A program made the translations under genes and the position numbers. Below are positions 1 to 17,355 of a stretch of 64,000 nt of DNA, in pieces. The notes under the pieces were generated by a model, which was not told where the DNA came from, did not search any database, and worked only from the letters and a program-made list of their open reading frames with translations. Source of the DNA: Carallia brachiata (lineage: Eukaryota > Streptophyta > Magnoliopsida > Malpighiales > Rhizophoraceae); contig JADCRB010000107.1 of the NCBI GenBank assembly GCA_021464245.1, forward strand, positions 62,001 to 126,000, written 5' to 3'. How positions within the stretch are numbered: position 1 is the first letter of the stretch; every line of letters begins with the position of its first letter.

Positions 1-3057
<3,057 letters not shown>

Positions 3058-4470
3058 TTAGTGCAGTGCTGTAATCACATATTTAGCAGGTAAACTTAAT
3101 GGGAACATTAGTGCAGCAATCATATACTTAGCTTGGAACTTAATCGTAACATTAGATCACTTGAGGAAATTTTAGTATGAGAAGTTTCTGTTATGATTAG
3201 TTTGTCTTATGTCGATGGCATTGAATGCTGTAGTGGAGTTATATGTCCTTAGGTTCCTTCTCCCTCATGACCATTTCTGCACCATGCTGTTGTGGCATTA
3301 TGTATCCTAAGGCATGAAACAAATGGTTATCAGAGCTTATACAATGTTTCTCAGCTGTAATCATCCAGCACAGGTGGTGAGGTTTGCATTGCAGTGCTCG
3401 GCCAGGACTGGATGGCCAAGTGCAAAGCCAATACGCATGGGTGTAATGTCTACCTGGGTGCTGGCAATGAAAAGCCTTCTCAGCTGAAAAGTCCTCAGAG
3501 AATGCAAAACCATTCAGTTCGTGTTCCAGAAACTTGGTTGAAGTCACTTCAGATATTCAAACAAACATGGTCCAATTTCCATTTTCACACTAAAAATTAA
3601 TCAGCCAACGTACTTTTCGTCTTTTCATTCTGAAGCATTGTATAAACTATTGTCATGGGAAAGTGGACTAATTTCATTTACTTACACTAGTTTAAGCAAT
3701 AGTACCATACTAAATACATTAGTTTAGTCATCAAAAGTAAGCAGACCAGACCCTTTCTGTACATAAGGGGAATTGCATTTTAATATTTAAAGAGAAACCG
3801 CGATCTCAGCTTTGAACAAGTACGCGAACAATTTTCTGTCCCCTCATGCCTTGACATCACTGAATGTTCAATTTTCAGGATCTATCAAGTCTGCTAATAC
3901 CATTGTCATCAAGATAAAGCAGTTTACTCAGTTTTGGGACTTGGCAGCTGCACATCTGCAGGAGCACTTCTCTTACTATCTTGCTTTTGTTTCCAGCAAT
4001 GACCTTTGTCTGAGAAATGAGCCCCTTAAAGATGCCTTAGGGGTCATGAAATTGAAAACACCAATGAAATTGCATAGTTTTAAATGGGCAGCAAAAGATT
4101 TTTTGGTCATCAAATGTATCAAGTAGATCTAGTATATCAGCTGCACAACTTACGTGATGGGGAAAAAGGGGCGTCCTAATTTAAATTAGAAAAAAAAACC
4201 CACAGTGCGGGTCTACGAAGGATTAGATGTATGGAATCTTACGCGTGTTATGAAGAAAACTTGTTTCCAGTAGATTAAAACATGGTTTTGACAGATCCGT
4301 CCAGTGGAAACAGCATATGGGAAAATTTCCTGCCACCTTGGGATACCTTCTTGATAAAATGAGGCTTAGTTCCAGTTCACTGCTAACATCATGCATAGGC
4401 CCTTCTGATCCATCAATTGGAAGTTTTTCTGGTGGTATCCATGCAATAGGCATCCCTAAACTAATTGTAG
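3058..4470. repeat. 3' flank of gene A, duplicated behind gene B
   Basis: This non-coding stretch aligns by eye with the sequence behind gene B (about 14202-15480). Shared landmarks are the segments near 3065/14238, 3335/14500, 3740/14900 and 3830/15045. The duplication therefore covers the downstream flank as well as the gene. The two copies differ by many substitutions and indels. Short open frames here have no recognisable domain, and I treat them as chance. Confidence 0.75.
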
Positions 4471-4500
4471 CTAACGCGCTCCTAACCGAGTGTACCCTCT
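4223..4500 (+). pseudogene. S-domain RLK exon-1 relic behind gene A
   Basis: Translated in shifting frames, this stretch shows pieces of an S-domain: a block like DPSSGNSIWENF, then DKMRLSSSSLLTS, then DPSIGSFSGGIHAIGIPKL. This is the order of the S-locus glycoprotein region in genes A and B. Frameshifts and stops break it, and there is no kinase part. A matching relic lies behind gene B (15146-16011). The ancestral duplicated unit therefore probably carried a second S-domain gene or fragment. Confidence 0.7.
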
Positions 4501-6721
4501 TGTTTAGGCCGCAGACAAAATAGTATACAAAACTAATTATTTGGTATGATAATTAGTCACACCGGAGGATTGTGTTAGCGATCACGGTGATGTTTATTTT
4601 CTATTTTTTATTTTTTTTGCAAGTAATTTTCATTGGTTTAGAGATTGAAATCGTTATTGAAAAACCATAAATCAATCTGAATAAAAGTTGGGCCAAGAAA
4701 CTAAAAATTCATTTTCTTACAAAAAGATGATAACTTAAATTCTCTTTGCATTCTTCCATGGTTCCCCTTTTCATTTCATTTTTTTAAAAAAAAATTTGTG
4801 TTTTCTTAGACTTAAATCAACTAGTTGAAGAAGGAGAGAACAGTATGAAAGATTGAAAATTCGAACATTTGATCTCTCATTTGCTAACATACTAATGGCG
4901 TTTGACTTTCCCTTTTCATTTCACCAAGCTTACCCGGTTTCTTCCTATTTAAGTCCTCTAAACTTGAATTTCACCAGAATCATTGAATTGAATTATAAAT
5001 AAAATCTTCCATTTGTAATTATTTTGAAATAAGGTATATCACTAATGAGCAATAGCTTACAACTCACTAATACTCGAGCCATCTTTAGGTAAGAAAGTCT
5101 CAAATTCGAATTTCAATCGGAATCAATTAATCTAAAAAACCAAAAAAAGGGAAATAAGGTCTATCAATAACCGGAGCAAATATTAGCAATGTTTTTTTTT
5201 TTTTTTTTTTGGTTCAAACAAATGTTAGCAATGTTACAATATTTTGTACTTATCAAAACTAGTTCACAAAATCTTGCAAGTTATCGAATTTCTAAGCAGT
5301 GGGGCTAACAAGAATCTTGCTTCTCGTGCACGACATTATTTAAAGGAAAATTTTCTCATACAATGTAGTGGAAAATAATAAAGTTCCTGGTATGTGGCCA
5401 ATCTTTTGTTTTGTTTTGCTTTTTTTTGTTTTGTTTTGTTTTTTTTTTTTTTTTTCTAAGAGCATAGAAAGAGATTTAATTATTAATAAAATCTGAAATT
5501 GAAACCCCATATTTTATCCCAAGTTTTAAATTTGGTAGCAGATAGATTTTACCGGGGCTGGTCTTTGTCAGGCGGATGGATGGCCAAGGAAAAGCACCTG
5601 GAGAGGAGAGAGATCGAGATCGGGAGGAGAGGGCGGTAGGAGAGGAGAGAGGGACAATTTTTTTATATTTTTATTTAGTTTATCTTTATTTTTATTAATT
5701 ATATATTAAATGACACATGGCGTATCATTCGGTCAAATTTTTTACACGTATCATGTATGCATACTAAGATTCCGATAGAAAAAAATTGATAAGTGTGTTA
5801 AATTTATTATAAAATAATTAAAATGAATTAGATTTATTTCGTTTTAAAGTTAGTATTAAAATTTGTTATCTCATATAAAGTTGGTGATTTTTTTTAATAC
5901 CTAAAACAAAAAATCTTTATATGCTCTAAAATTTTATTAAATGTTTTAATAAAAAATTGTACAAAGATTATAAATTTATTAAATAAATTTATATAAGTTT
6001 TTTATATGTATTTTAAAATTTTAATATTTTTAGTATTATATATAATATTATTTGAAGGGTAAAATTGGTATTTTAAGATAAGATGAAAATGAATACTAAA
6101 TAGAAATCCAATGGATTTAAAATTTATTCTTTGGTAAATTGATAGCGAAATGCTTTTCTGTTTCTAGAATGCCTAATAGATGTTTTACATCTTCTATACG
6201 AAAATGTTTAATTTTCATAAGGTCTTCTTGACTGTTATTCAACAGGTCTGATAGTGTATGTATATTGGACCTTTTGAGGCAATTATAGATCTTAGGAATT
6301 AATTTTAATTAATCAATAAAAATATATTATTATTTTTATTTTATTTTTTTATGTTATTAGGGAGTGATAAACTCAAAAATGACTCCATTATGTAGACGTA
6401 TAATCTATGCCACATAGAAGATGTAGTTAATAATAATTTTATTTTTTTATTTTTAAAATTCAATATTTTTTTTAAAGTTTAATCATTTAAATTTTTATAT
6501 ACTAATTTTATATTTATTATTATATGTCTCACAGTCCGCGGTATCGCAACGCCCCTCGTGTCTTCCTGCAGAATGACGTTCACAGCTTGAGGAGGAGACT
6601 GAAGCTTGATTAGGCCCAAATCCTGGGAGAGAGCCAGCAATAGCTGTCCGTGGCCGAAGAGTTAGCAAGTCTGTTGCCCTTTTCTGTAGGTGTGATTTAG
6701 AGGAAAGCAGATCTCACTGAC
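4500..6721. other. Non-coding spacer between gene A and the repeats
   Basis: Very AT-rich, with poly-T runs near 5194 and 5430. Homology to the gene B flank continues to about 5545 (counterpart about 16700). A purine-rich GAGA stretch lies at 5605-5655. The segment 6530-6720 is less AT-rich and can be read as a short exon-like frame containing VFLQNDVHSLRRRLKLD, broken by stops; I do not recognise it. Confidence 0.5.
5177..5235. mobile_element. Micro-retroinsertion (oligo-T) with 17-bp target duplication
   Basis: A 25-base insert (5194-5218: a T run followed by GGTTCAAA) lies between two copies of a 17-base sequence, CAAATATTAGCAATGTT at 5177-5193 and the same with one mismatch at 5219-5235. 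The paralogous site behind gene B (16424-16440) has a single copy and no insert, so it is a true empty site. On the minus strand it reads as a few bases followed by poly-A, as expected of an extremely truncated LINE/SINE-type insertion. Confidence 0.8.
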
Positions 6722-6915
6722 TAGTTGCCATCATACCAACAAATATTGATTCGAGTGGTAAAAAGTTCAATTCTCTTTACATAGGACCTTGAATTCAAAT
6801 TTTATATATAAAAGAAAGTGGTTCCTACAAAAAAGTTTAACAGTGTTTGAATCGGATTAGTCAGTCCAACGTGATTTCTCATACCAAAAAAAAAAAAAAA
6901 AAGAATAGTTGCCAT
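6722..6915 (+). mobile_element. SINE-like retroposon with 10-bp target duplication
   Basis: A 174-bp body (6732-6905) ends in a long A run and is flanked by perfect direct repeats TAGTTGCCAT (6722-6731 and 6906-6915). Near its start are degenerate RNA polymerase III promoter-like boxes: TTCGAGTGGTAAAAAG (A-box-like) and, about 40 bases on, CCTTGAATTCAAA (B-box-like). This fits a tRNA-derived SINE. The family name is not known to me. Confidence 0.65.
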
Positions 6916-7027
6916 TATCCGAGAAAGCCCAACACAACCTATCGATGTTTTCAGAACCCAAATTGAACTCTGAAAGAAGCAAGCACTTTACATACCCACC
7001 AATCTGGTAGCTTTGTCAAGATGCGAC

Positions 7028-7465
7028 TATTGGAACAATGAAAGACGGTGAGATTGGAAATGAAAGAATTATTTCAAGTCGTGTAACAATGCCACTTTCT
7101 TTAAGGCAAAATTTGCCCTCATATCGGTGCAAGCAGGTTATAGCGAATTCCCTCACAGGATAAAACGAAGCAACACTTGACTGCAGTTTACACTACTGAA
7201 ATCAAGCCCTCGAGAATAACTTTTATAGTGTTGCAGAATTGCTATTATAAAATGTGTGGATTTTCTGTCTTCTCTATATTTATGTGACTGACCATATCAC
7301 ATATTTATAAGGAGATTAATTCGGTAGTTATTTAGTCAAGAGATGCGTTTTTTGGGCCCTATAGACACGACTCTTTTAACGTGTCTCTTCATCAATGGAT
7401 GTATCTCCATAACTACCAAATTAACTAGTGGATACGACCTTTTATATTTTGAAAATTCCCCAACA
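7028..7465 (-). repeat. LTR of the non-autonomous element (left copy)
   Basis: Direct repeat partner of 9994-10430. It ends in CCCCAACA, complementary to the TGTTGG start of the other copy, as expected of LTR ends. Its first base pair is mutated (TA instead of TG). Confidence 0.85.
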
Positions 7466-7537
7466 ATCCCCCGCCATTTTCAAAATTTGAAAATATAACA
7501 ATTTTAGCAATTCTGATTGTCAATTGTATAAGCAGTG

Positions 7538-7690
7538 GTGGACTACACCTTGAAACTACTACATAGTGAAGTGTACGTTACAATAAACCTGAATAATATG
7601 GTGGACTACACCTTGAAACCACTACATAGTGAAGTGTACGTTACAACAAACCTGAATAATATGGTGGACTATGCCTTGAAACCAATTATT
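7538..7690. repeat. 63-bp tandem repeat, about 2.4 copies
   Basis: Units begin at about 7538, 7601 and 7664 with GTGGACTACACCTTGAAAC or a close variant. The second unit is almost identical to the first and the third is cut short. The repeat lies inside the LTR element. Confidence 0.85.
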
Positions 7691-8510
7691 CTTATTGGTG
7701 AGCTGTAGAATCACTTCACACAATTGACCTTACAACTACAAACATCTCTATAGTTTATGTGACACGTGTATGGTCATGTGTCCATATCCTTTTCATGGAT
7801 GTTTTAAAGTCAAATGTTTAAACTTCTTGGAACGGCACCATTCCACATCCACATAGGCAGACTAAGTGCCTCCGCGATAAGGCAACTTTTACAAAGTCTG
7901 TTAAGAGTTGTATAAACTCAACCTCAAAGTAAACTGCGGGAACCAAACACTATGTAATCTCGGGATGAAAATAATTTAAGTATAGTGCTTCAATCACACT
8001 GATGATGTCCTTTAACTCATTGAAAACTCAAGACTTGACGTTGTATCAAGCGTTGAGTTGAGCGTCCATCATGGGTGATTAGTAATTATGGACTTGAACC
8101 CATCCCTCATTTGATGACTCATTCACCAAGTTCTTGTTAACCTTTTAGTTAAGGATTAACCTTCTTTTAACATGCAATTGACTTTTCAAAAGTTTTATGT
8201 AATTACCATGGTACCATAAACCACTACGTGGTTACTAAAACATATTGAGAGATACCGTTAAACTAACAGTTCATATCTCACCATTTCACTCTAAAGAGCT
8301 ATTAACTCCAAATGTATTGGAGACTCTTGCTCCAGTGATCGCGATCCATGAGCATTATATTATTTATATCAAATTGTTTGTCTATAACACAGTTGTCTCT
8401 ATGCTATCCAATACTTTCTTTCAAAAGAAAAAAAATAATTTGACATATGAAAAAACTGTGAATAGTCACTTTTGAAAAGTTATAACACTTTTTGAAAAAA
8501 AAAAAAAAAA

Positions 8511-9231
8511 GTCTTTCTTCACAAAAGTCGCATCTCTTCCCATGAAGGGTCACATCTCTTCCCATTAAGAGTCGCGTCTTTTCCGACCAAGAGTCATGTC
8601 TCTTCCTTTAAAGAGTTTCGTTTCTTCTCTTGAAGGGTAACGTCTTTTCCTTTGAAGAGTCACATCTCTTTTTATGGAAGATCACGTCTCTTTCTATCAA
8701 TGGTCATGACTCTTCCCACTAAAGATCGTATGTTTTTGTCAAGAGTCATGTCTTTTCCTTTGAAGAATCTCATCTCTTCTCTTGAAAGATCACATCTCTT
8801 TCTATCAAATGTCGCGTCTCTTTCCATGAAAAGTCATGTGTCTTTCCATGCAAAGTTGCATCTCTTCCCATAAAGGGTCGCGTCCCTTCCCACTAATGGT
8901 CATATATTTTCTTATGAAAAGTCATGTTTCTTCCTTTGAAGTCTCATCTCTTTCTTGAAAGATCACGTCTCTTTCCATCAAAGGTCGCGTCTCTTTCCAT
9001 GAAGAGTCATATCTCTTTATATGAAAGGTCGCATCTTTTCCTATAAAGGTTCGTATCCCTTCCTACTAACGGTCATGTCTTTTCTTACGAAAAGTCATGT
9101 CTCTTCCTTTGAAGAGTTTCGTCTCTTCTATTGAAGAGTAACGTCTTTGTTTTGTTGAAGAGTTACGTCTCTTCTCATGAAAAATCACATCTCTTCCCAT
9201 CAATGGTAATGACTCTTTCCACTAAGAGTCA
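8511..9231. repeat. 22-bp minisatellite, about 32 degenerate copies
   Basis: The unit resembles TCACATCTCTTCCCATGAAGAG and recurs every 21-23 bases, with frequent changes in the second half of each unit. It is inside the non-autonomous LTR element and has no consistent open frame. Confidence 0.85.
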
Positions 9232-9993
9232 CCCCTCCACATTTTAATTTGATGTCTCTTAAAATTATAATTCTAGAGACTCCATCTATAGTATACTTCA
9301 TATATATATATATAGATATATATATTCATCATGTATTTCCATGCAACATCAGTACTAAAAACCATCTAAAGTCAAATCTTTTTTTGTACTAGATGTAGAA
9401 GTTTCTTGTGCAAGTAAAACAATTATTCAAGTATATAACCAATGGCATTCAATAAGTGTAAACAGCTTACATGTCCCATGCCATATATAAAATATGATTA
9501 TGTTTATAGATGAATAATTCAACGTGATATCTTCAAATATGTCTATGGAGACCATCATCCCAAATATATACACGCATGTAACGTGCAATAAATCATCATG
9601 CTTAATGATTTTAATAACTACATAAAGTTGTAATTAGTCAACACATTCATATGTGGATACAAGAAAATAATGCAGTTAAATAACTCATCATTATCATCAT
9701 TTTTTTTTTATAACTTGCATGGAAACTAGCAATTTCAAATGAAGTACATCGTGCTTTTATATTTTGCATGCAAAACATAATCCTTATGTTAATGCATTAA
9801 CAATAAAATATAATATTTTCATATCATGGATCTTAAATATGATGTTTTCACACAATTAGGGAGAAAACATACCTTATTTTGGGATTTTTTTTAAGTTCCA
9901 CACAATTGAAAAAGGAACACACCTTTATCTACAAGTCAGAAGCCTATTCTTTCAAACGATCCAATCACAAATTGAATAATTTTGCCTTAAGAT

Positions 9994-10430
9994 TGTTGGA
10001 ACAATGAAAGAGGGTGAAATTGGAAATGAAAGAATTACTTCAAGTCGTGTAATAATGTCACTTTCCTTAAGGCAAAATTTGCCCTCATATCGGTGCAAGT
10101 AGGTTATAGCAAATTCTCTCACAGGATAAAATGAAGCAACACTTGACTGCAGTTTGCACTACTGAAATCAAGCCCTCGAAAATAACTTTTGTAGTGTTGT
10201 AGAATTGCTATTATAAAATGTGTAGATTTTCTGTCTTCTCTATATCTATGTGACTGACCACATCACATATTTATAAGAGATTAATTCGGTAGTTATTTGG
10301 TCAAGAGATGCGTCTTTTGGGCCTCATAGACACGACTATTTTAACGTGTCTCTTCATCAATGGACGCATTTTCATAACTATCAAATTAACTAGGGGACAC
10401 GATCTTTTATATTTTGAAAATTCCCCAACA
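9994..10430 (-). repeat. LTR of the non-autonomous element (right copy)
   Basis: Starts TGTTGG and ends CCAACA, and is followed at once by the target duplication GCGAC. If the element is on the minus strand, as its purine tract suggests, this is its 5' LTR. Confidence 0.85.
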
Positions 10431-10435
10431 GCGAC

Positions 10436-11011
10436 CCCAAATCCCACTCACCACGAGGAAGCCTAAAATCAGCCACCGTTGCCTCCAAATCCCACTAACC
10501 ATGAGGAAGCCAAAATTGAGAGGAAGGCTATTGATTGCCATCCAATTTTCCTCCCAACCATTTTCTTCCTCTTAGCTTTCCTTTCTCCTTCTTTTTTATC
10601 CGAATTGAGGGTTGAGGATGAGTTGATCCCGATTCATTCTTTCCCAACATTAAATAGTCGGGCTAACTCTGAACTGGAACCGGAAGAGGCCCAATCTGAG
10701 CCTCTGAGGCGACCACTTAGAAGCGCACTAAAAAGAGACGAAAACCTGTACGGACAGTACTTACTATTCTGTAAGGATAGTACTTACTGCTCTCTATGAA
10801 GAATGAACATGAGACATTTTACTTTGAAAAAAAAGATGCATTTTTTAGTGTTTTAACCAATAGTTAAATGGTCGAAATGGTCGAATGCAATAACTTTCAT
10901 TTGGGAGGTTTTGAATTTAAACGCAATACTCCTCTTGTTTTTCAATCTCCCAAAGAAAAGTCTTTTGAGAAAAGTCAATAATTGCAGCCCTGAAAACTCC
11001 TCTTTCTCTTC
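10436..11011. other. Spacer upstream of gene B (probable promoter region)
   Basis: It begins with a short direct duplication (about 10437-10466 and 10484-10512, each containing CCAAATCCCACT). A 106-codon frame at 10479-10799 has no ATG start and no recognisable domain, so I do not call it. The last 200 bases before gene B would contain its promoter; I cannot assign a TATA box with confidence. Confidence 0.5.
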
Positions 11012-14201
<3,190 letters not shown>

Positions 14202-15145
14202 TTAGTGCATATTCAAGTCTTCCTTTCTCTGTTGCAGTGCTGTAATCACATATTTAGCATGTAAAAACTTAATGGAAACATTAGTGCTGCCATCATATAC
14301 TTAGCTTGTAACTTAACCGGAGCATTAGATCACTTGAAGGAATTTTTCGTATGACAAGTTTCTGTTATGATTAGTTTGTCTCACGTTAATGGTATAGAAG
14401 GCTGCTGTGAAGTTATATGTCCTAGTTGCCTTCTCCCTTATGACTATTTCCTCACCATGCTGATGTAGAGTTATCTATCCTAAGGCATGAATCAAATGGT
14501 ATCAGAGCTTATACCATGTTTCTCGGTTGTAATCATCCAGAACAAGTGGTAAGGTTTGCATTGCGGTGCTCAGTAGCAGTGGATGGCCAAGTGCAAGGCG
14601 TAATGCCTGCCTGGGTGCTGGCGATGAAAAGCCTTCTCAGTTGAAAAGTCCTCAGACATTACAAGACCGTTCAATTCATGGTCCAGAAACTTGGTTGAAG
14701 TCAGTCTAGATATTCAAACAAACAGGGTCCAATTTCCATTTTCACACTGCAAGTTAATGAGGCTACCCACTTTTTGTCTTTTCGTTTTGAAGCATTGTAT
14801 AAAATATTGCTCTAGAAACGTTGACCAATTTCAATTGCTTACACTAGTTTAAGCCATATTAACGTTGTAAATAAATTAGCTTAGGCAACAAAAGTATGCA
14901 GACCAGACCCTTTCTGTATATAATGGAATTGTGTCTTAATATTTAAAGAGAAACCCCAATTTCAGCTTTGAAATGGTAACTACATTTGGAAACGTGAGTT
15001 TTGATGATATAATGTAAGAAGATTAGAAGGATGATGAGAACAATTTTCTGTCACCGCGTGCCTTGACATCACTGAATGTGCAATTTTCAGAATCTATTAA
15101 GTCTGCTAATGCCATTGTCATCAAGATAAAGCATTTTACTCAGTT
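14202..15145. repeat. 3' flank of gene B, duplicated from or to the gene A flank
   Basis: Non-coding. It aligns with 3058-3950 and keeps the same order of blocks. No independent gene is seen. Confidence 0.7.
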
Positions 15146-16011
15146 ATGGGACTTGGCAGAACTATCTTGCTTTTGTTTTTGACTCTTTTGCTGCCAATAA
15201 ATGCCATCCAGCAATCTCAATTTATCAAGGATCCGGAAGCTATAGTTATCTGCCAGTAATATCTTCAAACTGAGATTCTTCAGCCCTGTTAGTCCCACAA
15301 ATTGGTATGGTATGTTGGAATAAGCCGCTTAGTGATGCCTTTGGAGTCGTGAAGTTGAAAACATCAATGATATTGCATAGTTTTAAATGGGCAGCAAGAG
15401 ATTTTTTGGTCATCAAGGGATCTATGAAAGATTAGATGTGCAGAGTCTTACTCTTATTTTTAAGAAAGCTTGTTTCCAGTAGATGGAAAAATGATTTTGA
15501 GAGATGCCTCCAGTGGAGACAGGTACGGGAGAATTTCCAGCAAAACCTTCCGATACATTCTTGATAAAATGAGGCTTAGTTACAGTTCAGTCCTAACATC
15601 ATGGATAGACCCCTCCTTTTTTTTTTTTTTTTTTTGTTGCAAAGAATGGGAGATTACAATGATACCGCTGCTTCATTGTGCATGGTAGGTAAGGCTGCTG
15701 TACTGAATTACTGGAGAAGTACAATTCTGGAATTGAGTAAGGATCACTAATTTACTTATATAATTATATTAAAGAAACGTACTCTCAGGATAAATGTATT
15801 TTTAATCTTACCAAACGTTATGATAACAATTCAGATTTATGATTTTATAGTAAGAACGAAATTTTTAACTATTAGATCACAACTATTGACAAAACAGATA
15901 GATCATTTTGATCCATCAATTGGAAGTTTTTCTGCTGCTATACACGCTATAGGTATCCCTGAGCTAATAATCTGGCACGATAATCATCTGCACCGAGGAC
16001 TGCGTTTGTAA
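15146..16011 (+). pseudogene. S-domain RLK exon-1 relic behind gene B
   Basis: An ATG at 15146 opens a good signal peptide (MGLGRTILLLFLTLLLPINA), followed by the lectin start SQFIKDPEAI as in gene B. A stop then interrupts it at about 15258. Later pieces are MILRDASSGDRYGRISS near 15490, DKMRLSYSSVLTSWID near 15570 and DPSIGSFSAAIHAIGIPEL near 15910. About 290 bp beginning with a T run (15617-15908) interrupts the relic between two parts that are adjacent in the gene A counterpart. There is no kinase. This is the remnant of a third S-domain gene in the duplicated unit. Confidence 0.75.
15617..15908. mobile_element. Insertion of about 290 bp with a T run at its left end
   Basis: The homologous relic behind gene A is continuous at this point (about 4402-4410), so this block is an insertion or the gene A copy a deletion. 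The T run at one end suggests a retroposon in minus orientation. A clean target duplication is not visible, so the class is uncertain. Confidence 0.5.
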
Positions 16012-16619
16012 ACATGGTGATATTTATTGATTTTTTTTTTCAAAGTAATTTTCATTGCTTTGGAGATTGAAATCATTATTGAAAAATCATAAATCAATCT
16101 GCATAAAATTAACCAAGCAACTAAAAATTCACTTTCTTTTTTTCTTTTTTCCCTGACCTTGAAATTCGTTATTTGGCATTCTTCCATGGTTCGCCTTTTC
16201 GTCTCACCGAGCTTCAAACACGTTTTCTGATTAGGTGTTTCAAGATTGAATTTCATCAACATCATTGAATTGAATTACGAATCCATTTGTACTTACTTTG
16301 AAATGAGGTCTATCACCAATGAGCAACAGCTCACTGCTAGTGGAGTCTCAGGGTCGAAAGACTAGAGTTCGAATTTTAATCGGAACTAATTAAGTTAAAA
16401 TGTTTATGAAGCAATAACCGAAGCAAATATTAGCAATGTTACAATATTTTTAATTATCAAAACTAATTCACAAAATCTTGAAATTTTCAAATTCCTAAGC
16501 AGTGGTGCTAATAAAAATTTTGCTTCTTGTGCATAACATTATTTAAGGAAAATTTTCTCATACAATGTAGTGGAAAATAATAAAGTTTGTGGTATGTGAC
16601 CAATCTTTTTTTTTTTTTT

Positions 16620-17340
16620 TTTTCAGTTAGAGTGGAGAAAGATATTTAAATATTAGTAAAGTTTGGGATTATAATCTTATATTTCACTCCAAGTTTTAAA
16701 TTTAGTAGCCAGGCTTAATCCAGTGGTTTGGCCAGTCTAATTGAGGCATAAAAATAACACAAACCTAAGAAAAAAATATATAAATACTTTGAACTATTCA
16801 GAATTATTATTTCTCTAATTGTAAGTTGATCTGAATTTCGCTCCTTTTCCATTCCGTGAAGAAATGAATGAAAATGAAATTTAGTCGATGAAAACAACAT
16901 ATAGACTATTCTGCCACAAAAAATACAAAGCAAAAATGTTCTAAGCTTTTTTTTTTTTTTTTAACCAAAAGGAAGTATCATAAGAATTTTAGTAGTTCGT
17001 GGGGTCCAAGTGAGGGATCACCCATTGAGAACCTAATTCAAGCTAATTAAATATTAGTGGGGTATGAGATTGGAACCTCAAATACTATTTTACACCAAAT
17101 TTTAAGTTTAATAGTATTGGACTTATTCTAGTGGTTTCAGCCGGTCTTATTAAGGCATAAAAATAAGACAAATATAAGAAAAAAAATATTTAAATACTTT
17201 AGACTATTCAAAATTATTACCTCTCTTATTGTAAGTTAATCTGATTTTGGCTCCTTTTCCATTCCGTGAAGAAATGAATGAATATAAAATTTAATTGATG
17301 AAAACAACATATAGGATAGTCCCTTCGGGGACATCCGAAA
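16620..17340. repeat. Tandem direct duplication, unit about 410 bp
   Basis: The segment about 16620-16915 is repeated at about 17040-17315. Both carry the same series, including CTCCTTTTCCATTCCGTGAAG and GATGAAAACAACATATAG. The copies differ at many positions. No coding frame is shared. Confidence 0.7.
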
Positions 17341-17355
17341 ACAACAAATAGGATA
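17300..17355 (+). ncRNA. U6 snRNA 5'-end fragment flanked by a 19-bp duplication (not a functional gene)
   Basis: Bases 17319-17338 read GTCCCTTCGGGGACATCCGA, the conserved 5' end of plant U6 snRNA including its UUCG-capped hairpin. The rest of U6 is absent. The fragment lies between direct repeats GAAAACAACATATAGGATA (17300-17318) and the same with one change (17337-17355, overlapping the fragment by two bases). The neighbouring duplicate (about 16900) has no U6 piece. This is a retro-inserted scrap, with no U6 promoter and no full-length RNA. Confidence 0.8.

Larger units (their letters stand above)
7028..10430 (-). mobile_element. Non-autonomous LTR retrotransposon (LARD-like)
   Basis: Two direct repeats of 438 and 437 bp (7028-7465, 9994-10430) bracket 2.5 kb with no gag or pol coding capacity. 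The insertion is flanked by a perfect 5-bp duplication GCGAC (7023-7027 and 10431-10435). The right LTR begins TGTTGG and ends CCAACA, the usual TG...CA ends; the left begins TATTGG, a mutated TG. A purine-rich tract read on the minus strand (about 7466-7480) sits next to the left LTR like a polypurine tract, so the element probably lies on the minus strand. No clear tRNA primer site was found at the other LTR. The two LTRs differ at roughly 30 positions by hand count, nearly all transitions, so it is old. Confidence 0.85.

Noticed and set aside
8245..8873. Short open frames in the interior of the non-autonomous LTR element, including one made of 22-bp repeats
   Set aside because: No gag or pol motif is present. 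The frame follows from the repeat period and is not maintained across the array.
8511..9231. Possible CRISPR-like array
   Set aside because: Repeats of about 22 bp are directly adjacent and degenerate with no unique spacers, and this is plant nuclear DNA.
9300..9325. AT dinucleotide run
   Set aside because: Simple microsatellite with no further structure.
10479..10799. Open frame of 106 codons upstream of gene B
   Set aside because: It has no ATG start and no recognisable domain, overlaps a short direct duplication, and lies next to the LTR element. Likely chance.
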